Assembly (NCBI GenBank): GCA_022615215.1
Contig: JAKEHD010000133.1
Coordinates: 1 to 11,594 of the forward strand
Direction of reading: 5' to 3'
Source: Blastocatellia bacterium
Lineage (GTDB): Bacteria; Acidobacteriota; Blastocatellia; UBA7656
DNA length: 11,594 nucleotides
The notes beneath the pieces were generated by a model that did not search any database, had not been told where the DNA came from, and was given only the letters and a program-made list of their open reading frames with translations. Shown here piece by piece: positions 1 through 5,865 of the stretch. The translations under genes and the position numbers were made by a program. The first letter of the stretch is position 1, and the number at the start of each line of letters is the position of its first letter.

Positions 1-590
1 ATCTATGGTCCTGCACGACGGACAAGAGTTTCGAGCGCCCCATCGCGGGGAGAATCAGATTCGCCCTGACTCCGCTTGCGCTCATAGACCTGGTGGCCAT
101 TTTGCCCTTTTACCTTCCGATGATTTTCGCCCTTGATTTGAGGTTCGTAAGAATTCTGCGGCTCTTTCGGGTATTGCGATTATTCAAAATGGCGAGGTAT
201 TCCGAGTCCTTGAAGACTCTCGGAAACGTGCTGAAATTGAAGAAAGAAGAGCTTGTCGTATCGCTTCTCGTGCTCTCGATTTTGCTTGTGTTCGCATCGA
301 GCCTGATCTACTACGCCGAAAACGAGTCTCAGCCCGAAGTCTTTTCCAGCATCCCCGCTGCCATGTGGTGGGGGATCGCCACGCTGACCACCGTCGGGTA
401 CGGAGACATATACCCCGTCACTCCTGCGGGGAAGATTCTCGGAGCGATCATAGCAGTCCTCGGGATAGGGATGTTCGCCCTGCCGGCGGGCGTGCTCGCT
501 TCCGGCTTTGCCGAAGAGATTCAAAAAAGGCGAAGGGAAAAGAACCTGTGCCCGCACTGCGGAAACGATATCGATACCCCTCCACAATAG
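1..590 (+). CDS. Voltage-gated potassium channel (Kv-type), 5' end outside window
   Basis: Tetrameric six-transmembrane K+ channel of the inner membrane. The frame is open from base 3 to the stop at 588-590, so 195 residues are visible and S1-S2 are missing off the left edge; a GTG at 93 lies inside S3 and is not the start. Visible residues (1 = codon 3-5): S3 about 21-40 (ALIDLVAILPFYL), S4 voltage sensor about 47-65 with R/K at every third position (R47, R50, R53, R56, R59, K62, R65), S5 about 85-103, pore helix and selectivity filter TVGYGD at 130-135, S6 about 145-168. The tail is short and basic (QKRRREK) and ends with an unusual CPHCG knuckle at 183-187. The triplet register of S4 charges and the canonical filter make the assignment secure. 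Ion direction and physiological role cannot be read from sequence. It converges on holB with only 32 bp between stop codons and no convincing terminator. Confidence 0.94.
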   Translation, partial: LWSCTTDKSFERPIAGRIRFALTPLALIDLVAILPFYLPMIFALDLRFVRILRLFRVLRLFKMARYSESLKTLGNVLKLKKEELVVSLLVLSILLVFASSLIYYAENESQPEVFSSIPAAMWWGIATLTTVGYGDIYPVTPAGKILGAIIAVLGIGMFALPAGVLASGFAEEIQKRRREKNLCPHCGNDIDTPPQ

Positions 591-622
591 CCCTCCATCA
601 GTCGCTGGTTTCAACCGGTAAC

Positions 623-1624
623 TCATCCATCTATGAGCATAGTTTCCATTGCGATATGCCGGTTTATGTTGCGAGTCATCTTCTCGAAAAGCTGCTCGAT
701 TCCCTCGACCCAATTCATTATCTGATCGAGCGTCACGGCTTCAGATGCGGCAGAGAGCCGCTCGCCGATATCCGCATTCGTAAGCGACTCCGCGGGTTTG
801 CCGAGTTTTAAATGAAATATGTCTTCGAGCAAAACCATGAGTATATCCATGTGACGCTCGAACTCGGCGCGTTCGAGTTTGCGGCCCAGGTATTCGGCCC
901 TGTCTAAAAGCAGAATGGTGTCGCGCGTTATTGCCAGCGCCTCGATTATCTCCATCATCGCGCTGCGATGCGCGCGGTATTCGCCCAGGTCTATCTCCAT
1001 TGCGCGGCCAATGCTTCCGCGAGCGAGGCGCGCAAGCAGGCGCGTCTCTTCGGGGGGCCTTCTGAAGTTTGCCGCGAGATGCGCTTCGAGTTCGTCTGCC
1101 GCGAGCGGCGCGAAACTCAAAATCTGGCAACGCGAGCGAATGGTTTCGAGCAGCGCGTAAGGCTTCGACGTGATGAGCACGATGAGAGAAGTACGGGGCG
1201 GCTCTTCGAGCGTCTTGAGTATCGAGTTCGCCGCTTTTTCATTCAATCGTTCCGCATCATCGATTATGTAGACGCGGCGGCGGCCTTCATAAGGGCGAAA
1301 ATAGGCTTCGCGTGACATCTCGCGCGTCTGTTCGATCTTGATGACCTGTTTTTCGGCTGCGATGGTCCGAACGTCTGCGTGTTCGCCCCTTGCTATTCGG
1401 CGGCAAGCGAGACACACATCGCAGCCGTCGCCCTCGAAAGGAAGACTTTTTTCCTCAACCGGGTTCAGGCAATTGAGGGCCTGAGCGAGTGCAATCGCGA
1501 ACTTGTGCTTTCCGACGCCGCGCGGGCCGGCCATTATCAATCCCTGGCCGATTCTATCCTGCAAGACCGCCCGCTTGAGCAGTCGCTTTATCCTCATATT
1601 CCCGACGAGCGAAGAAAATGCCAT
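623..1624 (-). CDS. holB: DNA polymerase III delta' subunit
   Basis: Subunit of the clamp-loader complex that loads the beta sliding clamp during replication (cytoplasm). The 333-residue length suits delta'. Domains: P-loop GPRGVGKH at residues 33-40, zinc module cysteines C52, C68, C71 and C74, Walker B-like YIIDDAE at 119-125, EEPP at 140-143, sensor-1 strand about 147-153, and the SRC motif (S164-R165-C166) whose arginine acts as a trans finger on a neighbouring ATPase subunit. After about 190 come the helical lid and collar domains. The start fits the family N-terminus (AFSSLVGNMRIKRLL, resembling the usual P/AFSSIIGQ opening). No Shine-Dalgarno is visible: a heptad repeat abuts the ATG. 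Histidine replaces the usual S/T after the P-loop lysine; delta' often has a degenerate ATP site, so this is tolerable. No tmk neighbour is in the window. DnaX could be confused with it, but DnaX is longer, with a C-terminal tau extension. Confidence 0.94.
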   Translation of the reverse strand: MAFSSLVGNMRIKRLLKRAVLQDRIGQGLIMAGPRGVGKHKFAIALAQALNCLNPVEEKSLPFEGDGCDVCLACRRIARGEHADVRTIAAEKQVIKIEQTREMSREAYFRPYEGRRRVYIIDDAERLNEKAANSILKTLEEPPRTSLIVLITSKPYALLETIRSRCQILSFAPLAADELEAHLAANFRRPPEETRLLARLARGSIGRAMEIDLGEYRAHRSAMMEIIEALAITRDTILLLDRAEYLGRKLERAEFERHMDILMVLLEDIFHLKLGKPAESLTNADIGERLSAASEAVTLDQIMNWVEGIEQLFEKMTRNINRHIAMETMLIDG

Positions 1625-1625
1625 G

Positions 1626-1660
1626 TCAGCTATCAGCCGTCAGCCATCAGCTATCAGCCG
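1626..1660. repeat. Heptanucleotide tandem repeat abutting the holB start
   Basis: Five head-to-tail 7-nt units of form TCAGCNN (tcagcta, tcagccg, tcagcca, tcagcta, tcagccg). A 14-nt exact duplication, 1626-1639 and 1647-1660, shows a 21-nt higher period. Degenerate units (tgatgct, tgatgcg) continue to 1674. On the holB strand the units read GGCTGAT/AGCTGAT and end one base before the ATG, so they occupy the place of the ribosome binding site. The pattern resembles short tandemly repeated repetitive (STRR) heptamers known from other bacteria. Confidence 0.9.
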
Positions 1661-1680
1661 TGATGCTTGATGCGTGAAAA

Positions 1681-1788
1681 CATGTAGGGGAGCGATTCGC
1701 GCCTGATGAAGGTGTAAGGATGGAAGATGCTCGGAAGGGGTTTCATCCTTCATCCTTCATCCCTCATCCTTCCAAACGCCCCTGCATG
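1681..1788. repeat. MITE-like palindromic element with heptad arms, copy A
   Basis: About 108 bp bounded by near-matching terminal inverted repeats: CATGTAGGGGAGCG on the left (1681-1694) and, read on the other strand, CATGCAGGGGCG on the right (1777-1788). The right arm contains four 7-nt units, ttcatcc three times and then ctcatcc (1742-1769). The left arm carries degenerate units of the complementary GGATGAA type, so the whole can fold into an imperfect long hairpin. No coding capacity is seen. Bases 1687-1729 align without gaps to a second copy at 11547-11589. It could be a non-autonomous mobile element or a repetitive extragenic palindrome; no target-site duplication can be confirmed. 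Confidence 0.7.
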
Positions 1789-1870
1789 TTTGCTTCCTGC
1801 GCAGCGCAACGGGCTATTGTACCATTTTTCTTTTCGAGCGCGCGTGGTAATCTACAGGGCGAGAGGTCGT

Positions 1871-2836
1871 ATGCTGAAAGATTTCCTCGAATCGAGGCTC
1901 GAAAAATGGAAACGGCTCGAAGAGTTGACGGCCCGCGCTTCGCGTTACCGGCTCAAGAACCTCAGCGGCGAAGAGGTGCGCGAATTCGGCCGCCTCTACC
2001 GGCGCACCGCCGCCGACCTCGCAATAGCGCGCGAAGAGGTGCGGGACCGGAGGCTTGTGAACTATCTGAATCACTTGGTCGCCCGCGCGCACGGGACCAT
2101 CTACAGAAGCGAATCATCGGGATTCGGCGTCTTTCTGGAGTTCTTTCGCTTCGAGTTTCCTCTCGTGTTCAGAAGGACTTTTCGCTACACGCTCGCGTCG
2201 TTTTTGATCTTTATGGCTCCGGCGCTCTTCGGCTTCGGCATATCTTTTATCGACGAAGGCTTCGCCGATCAGGTAGTCCCGCAGCTAAAACAAGATATAG
2301 TCGCGCGCCGCAATTGGACCGAAGCGATCAACGAGGCGAATCCGCTCGCCTCGACCTCGATTCAGACCAACAACATCACCGTCACCTTCGTAGCTTTCGC
2401 GGGTGGCGTGATCTTTGGATTGGGTACGGTCCTGATACTTGCCAATAACGGTTTGCATATCGGCCTCGTTCTGGGGCTGTCGGTGAAGTATCGCTTCTGG
2501 GAGATTCCAATCTTCGTCACATCTCATGGCGTCATAGAACTCACGGCCATCTTCATAGCGGGGGGGGCGGGCCTTCTGATAGGCAGAGCACTGCTGATGC
2601 CGGGCGACAGGAGGAGAGTAGACGCGCTGGTCACGAATGGGTTGCTTGCGATCAAGTTGATACTGGGCTGCATCCCAATGCTTGTGATCGCGGGCATAAT
2701 CGAAGGCTTCATCTCACCCGCGCACATAGCGCCCACTTATAAATTCTCAATATCGATAGCAAGCGCGCTGTTGCTCATAGTCTATTTCCTCAAACCCGAC
2801 CTCAGAGCCGAGAAAGCAGAAGGTAGCAGGCAGTAG
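1871..2836 (+). CDS. Stage II sporulation protein M (SpoIIM/DUF95) family membrane protein
   Basis: Integral inner-membrane protein of 321 residues. The start at 1871 has a GAGAGG ribosome binding site just upstream and gives the family-like N-terminus MLKDFLESRLEKW; the frame is open farther back but that part overlaps repeat DNA. Residues 1-100 are a charged cytoplasmic helical region. Hydrophobic segments lie at about 106-126, 172-192, 194-205, 219-240, 259-278 and 292-307. The family-defining SHGVIEL motif is at 218-224, followed by a glycine-rich membrane helix (IAGGAGLLIG). In spore formers SpoIIM is part of a septal peptidoglycan machine; in non-spore-formers homologues are often encoded with MoxR and DUF58 proteins and their role is unknown. 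No such partner is adjacent, although a DUF58 gene lies about 7 kb away. The last codons and the stop lie within a heptad repeat. The family call is firm; the function is open. Confidence 0.87.
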   Translation: MLKDFLESRLEKWKRLEELTARASRYRLKNLSGEEVREFGRLYRRTAADLAIAREEVRDRRLVNYLNHLVARAHGTIYRSESSGFGVFLEFFRFEFPLVFRRTFRYTLASFLIFMAPALFGFGISFIDEGFADQVVPQLKQDIVARRNWTEAINEANPLASTSIQTNNITVTFVAFAGGVIFGLGTVLILANNGLHIGLVLGLSVKYRFWEIPIFVTSHGVIELTAIFIAGGAGLLIGRALLMPGDRRRVDALVTNGLLAIKLILGCIPMLVIAGIIEGFISPAHIAPTYKFSISIASALLLIVYFLKPDLRAEKAEGSRQ

Positions 2837-2842
2837 GCAGCG
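2822..2842. repeat. Heptad repeat spanning the SpoIIM stop codon
   Basis: Three 7-nt units, ggtagca, ggcagta and ggcagcg, run through the last codons and the TAG stop (2834-2836) of the SpoIIM-family gene, so the C-terminal GSRQ is encoded by repeat DNA. Confidence 0.65.
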
Positions 2843-2853
2843 GGTTTCGAAGA

Positions 2854-2883
2854 AACGATCTCACGCGGAACGATCTCACGCAG
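2854..2883. repeat. 15-bp tandem duplication
   Basis: Two units, aacgatctcacgcgg and aacgatctcacgcag, are adjacent and differ at one base. They lie in the 88-bp gap between the SpoIIM-family gene and the HhH-GPD-like gene. No function is apparent. Confidence 0.85.
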
Positions 2884-2924
2884 AATCCAGAGTTCCAGGT
2901 TCATCGTTCATTGTTTCTTGAGAT

Positions 2925-3821
2925 ATGAATACAGGCGATACTCAAGTTCAACGCGACCGAATCTTCTACAACCTGGCGGAACGATACCTGATAAAGCTGG
3001 TCAAAACATACTTGCTGGAATCAAGTGATACATCCAATGAGGATGCGCTGGCCGCACTATCCAAATATTTCCAACCGCCCGCGAAACGGCCCGGTTCCAT
3101 AACCGGTAGAAACGGCATCTATCGTCAACTTGTGCATTCAGCCCAGGACTATGGGGCGGGGACGGGAGTCATAGGCAAGCCCCTTGGCGGTGTCGATGCA
3201 TTGGAAGAAGTATTGTTTGACTTCGATCCCGGTAAAGTTATCGAGAAGTACCGGGATACCGACCATTGGGAAGATTTGTTGGATGAGATAGTTAAAAAAG
3301 TAAATCCCAAAGGAAAGATTCGACGCGAGTCGAACTCTCTCTGGCCCAGGTTCTCGAAGTCAGTCATTTCGGGTGCCGCCTTCTTGAAGCAGTTTGAAAC
3401 GGCTGCGGACTTCTATGGATGGGCCGACGAATTCGACCGAGATGAGAAAACGCGACTCGTTTTGCCGGAGGTATTGAAACGAGAAATTTACGGCTTCGGT
3501 TTCGCTATAGCCTGTGTATTTCTGATGGACCTTGGCTATGTAAACTTCGTCAAGCCCGACGTTCATGTAAAAGAGATTCTCACTGCGCTCGATTTAAGTT
3601 CGAGCAAAAGCGATTATGAGGTGTTTAAAGCAGCCGTGCGAATTGCCGGTAATGTCGAGACCACACCATACAAAGTCGATAGGATGTGCTGGCTGATTGG
3701 CAGCGGCAACTTTTACCTCGACAAAGGCGGAATAATGATTGGAGGTCGCCGCAACGACTTCATTGCTTATGCTCGTAATGGACTGAAAAATGCGAGAGGC
3801 GAAACAGAGACAATCCGATAA
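2925..3821 (+). CDS. Conserved hypothetical protein with HhH-GPD (DNA glycosylase-like) core
   Basis: A 298-residue soluble protein with no signal peptide or membrane segment. The C-terminal half resembles the helix-hairpin-helix/Asp core of the endonuclease III/OGG superfamily: the hairpin-like IYGFGFAIA at 188-196 occupies the place of the usual G-x-G-x-K/Q-T-A, and PDVHV at 211-215 matches the segment holding the catalytic aspartate (D212). A closing segment VDRMCWLIGSGNFY lies at 251-264. The hairpin position that is lysine in bifunctional glycosylases is A194, so AP-lyase chemistry by that residue is not expected. Residues 1-140 are not recognised. The function could be base excision, base sensing or plain DNA binding. 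The gene is flanked by tandem repeats upstream and a toxin-antitoxin pair downstream, and looks less GC-rich than its neighbours, suggesting acquired DNA. Only a weak TTGAG precedes the ATG. The gene is well supported by a long frame and biased composition; the fold assignment is from motif reading only. Confidence 0.65.
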   Translation: MNTGDTQVQRDRIFYNLAERYLIKLVKTYLLESSDTSNEDALAALSKYFQPPAKRPGSITGRNGIYRQLVHSAQDYGAGTGVIGKPLGGVDALEEVLFDFDPGKVIEKYRDTDHWEDLLDEIVKKVNPKGKIRRESNSLWPRFSKSVISGAAFLKQFETAADFYGWADEFDRDEKTRLVLPEVLKREIYGFGFAIACVFLMDLGYVNFVKPDVHVKEILTALDLSSSKSDYEVFKAAVRIAGNVETTPYKVDRMCWLIGSGNFYLDKGGIMIGGRRNDFIAYARNGLKNARGETETIR

Positions 3822-3967
3822 ACTGCGAATGCGCCCAACTTCGACATAGAGTAGGACGGACCTCATAAACTTGTTTTCAGGTAACTGCATTGGCTGCGAA
3901 CACCAGACTTGCTAAACCTGTTCAGGCTGTGCGAGGATAATCGCGGCTGAAAGATCGAAGGTGGATC

Positions 3968-4237
3968 ATGCTTGAGACATACAAAGCCATACTTAAAGGA
4001 AACAGAATAGAGTGGAGCGGAGATTCCCCTGACCTTCCCCGTAGAGAGCAAGGTGTTGCGGTCTATGTGACTATCTTGCAACCTGCTGCTTCATCAAGGC
4101 CATCTTCTGACGGAAAAGCGATGGCCCAGGCTTTAGAGAAACTGGCAGCATCAGGGCCTCTTTCCGGAATCTCCGAACCGTCGGCCTGGCAGCGCGAGCA
4201 ACGCGAGGATCGCGTGTTACCCGGCAGGGATGACTGA
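3968..4237 (+). CDS. Putative antitoxin of a PIN-toxin module
   Basis: An 89-residue protein encoded directly before a PIN-domain toxin and sharing one base with it (stop and start form TGATG), the usual arrangement of type II toxin-antitoxin operons. A good ribosome binding site, AAGGTGG, sits 4-5 bases before the ATG. The N-terminus (YKAILKGNRIEWSGD, then YVTIL at 33-37) reads as a small beta-rich domain. The C-terminal tail, PSAWQREQREDRVLPGRDD (71-89), is charged and tryptophan-containing, as expected for a segment that wraps the toxin and blocks its active site. No clear AbrB, ribbon-helix-helix or HTH motif can be assigned with confidence. The expected role is to neutralise the toxin and repress the shared promoter. 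The assignment rests mainly on position and size. Confidence 0.7.
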   Translation: MLETYKAILKGNRIEWSGDSPDLPRREQGVAVYVTILQPAASSRPSSDGKAMAQALEKLAASGPLSGISEPSAWQREQREDRVLPGRDD

Positions 4238-4611
4238 TGCTGATCGACAGCAACATTATCATCTATGCAGCCTTGCCTGAGAATCAATGGCTACGTGACT
4301 TCATTGCCGAACATGCTCCCGCAGTATCAGCAGTCAGTTACGTCGAGGTGCTGGGCTACCATCGATTAACCGAGCAACAGCGGCAGTACTTCGAAAAGTT
4401 TTTTGCTGCTTCTCGAATGTTACCTGTTTCCAACGATGTTCTGGAACAGGCGGTAAGACTTCGGCAGATAAGAAAAATATCTTTAGGCGATGCACTCATT
4501 GCAGCAACAGCTTTGGCGCATAATCTTACACTGGTTACTCGCAATACGAACGATTTTGACTGGATCGAAAATCTGCGCCTGCTGAATCCCTTCTCAACCG
4601 ATGCTACCTGA
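4237..4611 (+). CDS. vapC: PIN-domain ribonuclease toxin, VapC family
   Basis: A 124-residue single-domain PIN nuclease, the usual VapC length. Acidic Mg2+-binding residues are all in place: D4 in MLIDSN, E37 in SYVEVLGY, D85 in ISLGDALIAATA, and D106 in the TRNTNDFDWI motif. Members cut RNA (tRNA or rRNA in characterised cases) and arrest growth when the antitoxin is lost; the target here cannot be predicted. It is translationally coupled to the upstream antitoxin by a 1-base overlap. Nothing is truncated and all catalytic residues are intact, so it is likely active. The stop codon is the first element of an 8-bp tandem repeat. Confidence 0.92.
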   Translation: MLIDSNIIIYAALPENQWLRDFIAEHAPAVSAVSYVEVLGYHRLTEQQRQYFEKFFAASRMLPVSNDVLEQAVRLRQIRKISLGDALIAATALAHNLTLVTRNTNDFDWIENLRLLNPFSTDAT

Positions 4612-4632
4612 CAATCAGACAATCTGACAATC
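4609..4632. repeat. 8-bp tandem repeat at the vapC stop
   Basis: Three contiguous units, tgacaatc, agacaatc and tgacaatc. The first TGA is the stop codon of the PIN toxin. A small inverted repeat, cacctccaggtg (4635-4646), follows immediately; its stem is too short for a convincing terminator. Confidence 0.85.
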
Positions 4633-4744
4633 CCACCTCCAGGTGATACACCCTCGACAGTCAAAACAGAGATAGTATCGTTTGAAAAAATTTGATAAAA
4701 TAGCCGACGTTCCGCTCTCAAGTACTGTTAGACATATTGGCTTT

Positions 4745-4751
4745 GAGGAGG
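4745..4751 (+). promoter_or_regulatory. Shine-Dalgarno deciding the start of the TPR protein
   Basis: GAGGAGG lies 8 bases before the ATG at 4760 and is the best ribosome binding site on the plus strand here. It selects 4760 over the in-frame TTG at 4682, and the chosen start places a signal peptide at the exact N-terminus. Confidence 0.85.
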
Positions 4752-4759
4752 TCCATCCC

Positions 4760-5800
4760 ATGCTTTTAGTCATCTTCTTCAGCACTATGCTTTCAATCGG
4801 ACAACCCTTTGCGGCGAGTCTCCCCGTTCGATCTCAAAGTATGATGGCGAGTGCGACAGCGCAGGGGCATTCGGTCGGGGGTATCATTTTAGATACATCA
4901 CGTCGCCCTTTGGATAATCTCCAGGTGGAGTTGTTGGACGATGTTGAATCGCCGATAAGGAGGGTCAGAACCGATGGCACCGGGCGATATGTGTTTACGG
5001 GACTGACGACAGGCACTTTTTATATCAGGGTGCTGACCTTCGGAACTAATTTTGTGAGCCAGACCTTGCGGATAACGATTTCCAGCCTTTCGGCTACTTC
5101 CAGCGGACGCTCTTATCAGGATTATAGTTTTGTGCTGAAAACCGTAGACGAAGAGAAGGGAAGGGAGTCGCCTAAAAGCCTGTCGCTCGTCTTTTCTCAG
5201 GAGGTTCCCGAAGAGGCCCGCAAAATCTACGACGAAGCTATCGAAAAGCTGGACGCCGGCAAAGATGCTGCCGGAGGAGTCGAAGGATTGAAAAGAGCTA
5301 TCGAGATATTCCCGGATTTTTATCTGGCTTTGGAACGGCTTGGCCTGGAATACGTGAAACAGCAGAAGTACGACCATGCTCTGGAAGTGTTACATAGGGC
5401 CGTCGAAGTAAACTCGAAAGGGCACATGAGCTTCTACGGCCTTGGAGTGGCTCAATACAATCTGAAACGAACGGAAGAATCTTTGGATGCTTTAAGGCAG
5501 GCCGTTTCGCTCGTTCCCAACTCTGCAAACTCACAATTCTGGCTGGGAATAGTTCTGTTCAGGAGCGGCAAACCTACTGAGGCTGAAGAGCCTTTCAAAC
5601 GCGCTTATCAACTGGCCGGAAAGCTGTTGCCTGATGTACATATGTATCTGGCTCAGATTTACAGTAACACGAGCCGGTACAAAGAAGCAGCAGACGAGTT
5701 AGAGCTTTTCTTGAAAGAAGCCCCGAATGCAAGAGACTCAGAGAATATCAAAAACATAATCGCACAACTGCGAGAGAAGGCCAGGAAGCAGAAGAAGTGA
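4760..5800 (+). CDS. Secreted CarboxypepD_reg-like / TPR protein
   Basis: A 346-residue exported protein. Residues 1-19 form a signal peptide-like hydrophobic segment (LLVIFFSTMLSIG, then FAAS). Residues about 38-126 form a carboxypeptidase regulatory-like beta-sandwich, recognised by VGGIILDTSRRPL, the DGTGRYVFTGL turn (72-82) and the TGTFYIRV strand. A charged linker leads into tetratricopeptide repeats from about 152 to 322; repeat signatures include YDHALEVLHRAVEV, TEESLDALRQAVSLVPN, TEAEEPFKRAYQL and YKEAADELELFLKEAPN. The tail is basic (REKARKQKK). TPRs mediate protein-protein contacts, so a periplasmic or envelope scaffold role is likely; no enzyme motif is visible. It converges on the TonB-dependent receptor, which carries the same N-terminal domain type, with a shared terminator between them. 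The domain architecture is common in Acidobacteriota; its function there is uncharacterised. Confidence 0.9.
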   Translation: MLLVIFFSTMLSIGQPFAASLPVRSQSMMASATAQGHSVGGIILDTSRRPLDNLQVELLDDVESPIRRVRTDGTGRYVFTGLTTGTFYIRVLTFGTNFVSQTLRITISSLSATSSGRSYQDYSFVLKTVDEEKGRESPKSLSLVFSQEVPEEARKIYDEAIEKLDAGKDAAGGVEGLKRAIEIFPDFYLALERLGLEYVKQQKYDHALEVLHRAVEVNSKGHMSFYGLGVAQYNLKRTEESLDALRQAVSLVPNSANSQFWLGIVLFRSGKPTEAEEPFKRAYQLAGKLLPDVHMYLAQIYSNTSRYKEAADELELFLKEAPNARDSENIKNIIAQLREKARKQKK

Positions 5801-5810
5801 TCTTCAAAAA

Positions 5811-5841
5811 GAAAGCCCATCCGCTCTGCGGATGGGCTTTC
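5811..5841. terminator. Bidirectional intrinsic terminator
   Basis: A perfect 14-bp stem, gaaagcccatccgc, loop tct, then gcggatgggctttc, lies between two convergent genes. On the minus strand the stem is followed by TTTTTGAAG, an excellent uridine tract for ending the receptor transcript. On the plus strand it is followed by GGGTTTTGC, a weaker tract for the TPR gene. Confidence 0.95.
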
Positions 5842-5865
5842 GGGTTTTGCTTCCGTGTGTCGGGC

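Noticed and set aside
180..713. A 177-codon minus-strand frame over the potassium channel
   Set aside because: Antisense to the S4-pore region with canonical motifs; it also overlaps the end of holB and shows no domain.
1626..1788. CRISPR array
   Set aside because: The repeats are 7-nt contiguous units with no unique spacers of about 30 bp, and no cas gene is nearby.
1720..2448. A 242-codon frame overlapping the SpoIIM-family gene
   Set aside because: It begins in the heptad element and reads an alternative frame of the membrane protein; the product is arginine-rich with no domain.
3909..3941. Possible promoter of the toxin-antitoxin operon (TTGCTA and GATAAT)
   Set aside because: The spacer is 21 bases, too long for a standard sigma-70 promoter; the short GCGA...TCGC symmetry around GATAAT is only 4 bp.
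2837..4632. Insertion sequence or integrative element boundaries around the accessory genes
   Set aside because: No transposase, integrase, long terminal inverted repeats or tRNA attachment site is visible; the flanking repeats are different short tandem repeats and do not match each other.
4635..4646. Small palindrome cacctccaggtg as terminator of vapC
   Set aside because: Only a 5-bp stem with a 2-base loop and no following T tract.
4654..4701. Possible promoter before the TPR gene (TCGACA, and GATAAAAT at 4694-4701)
   Set aside because: No pair of boxes has a 16-18 base spacer, so it is not reported as a feature.
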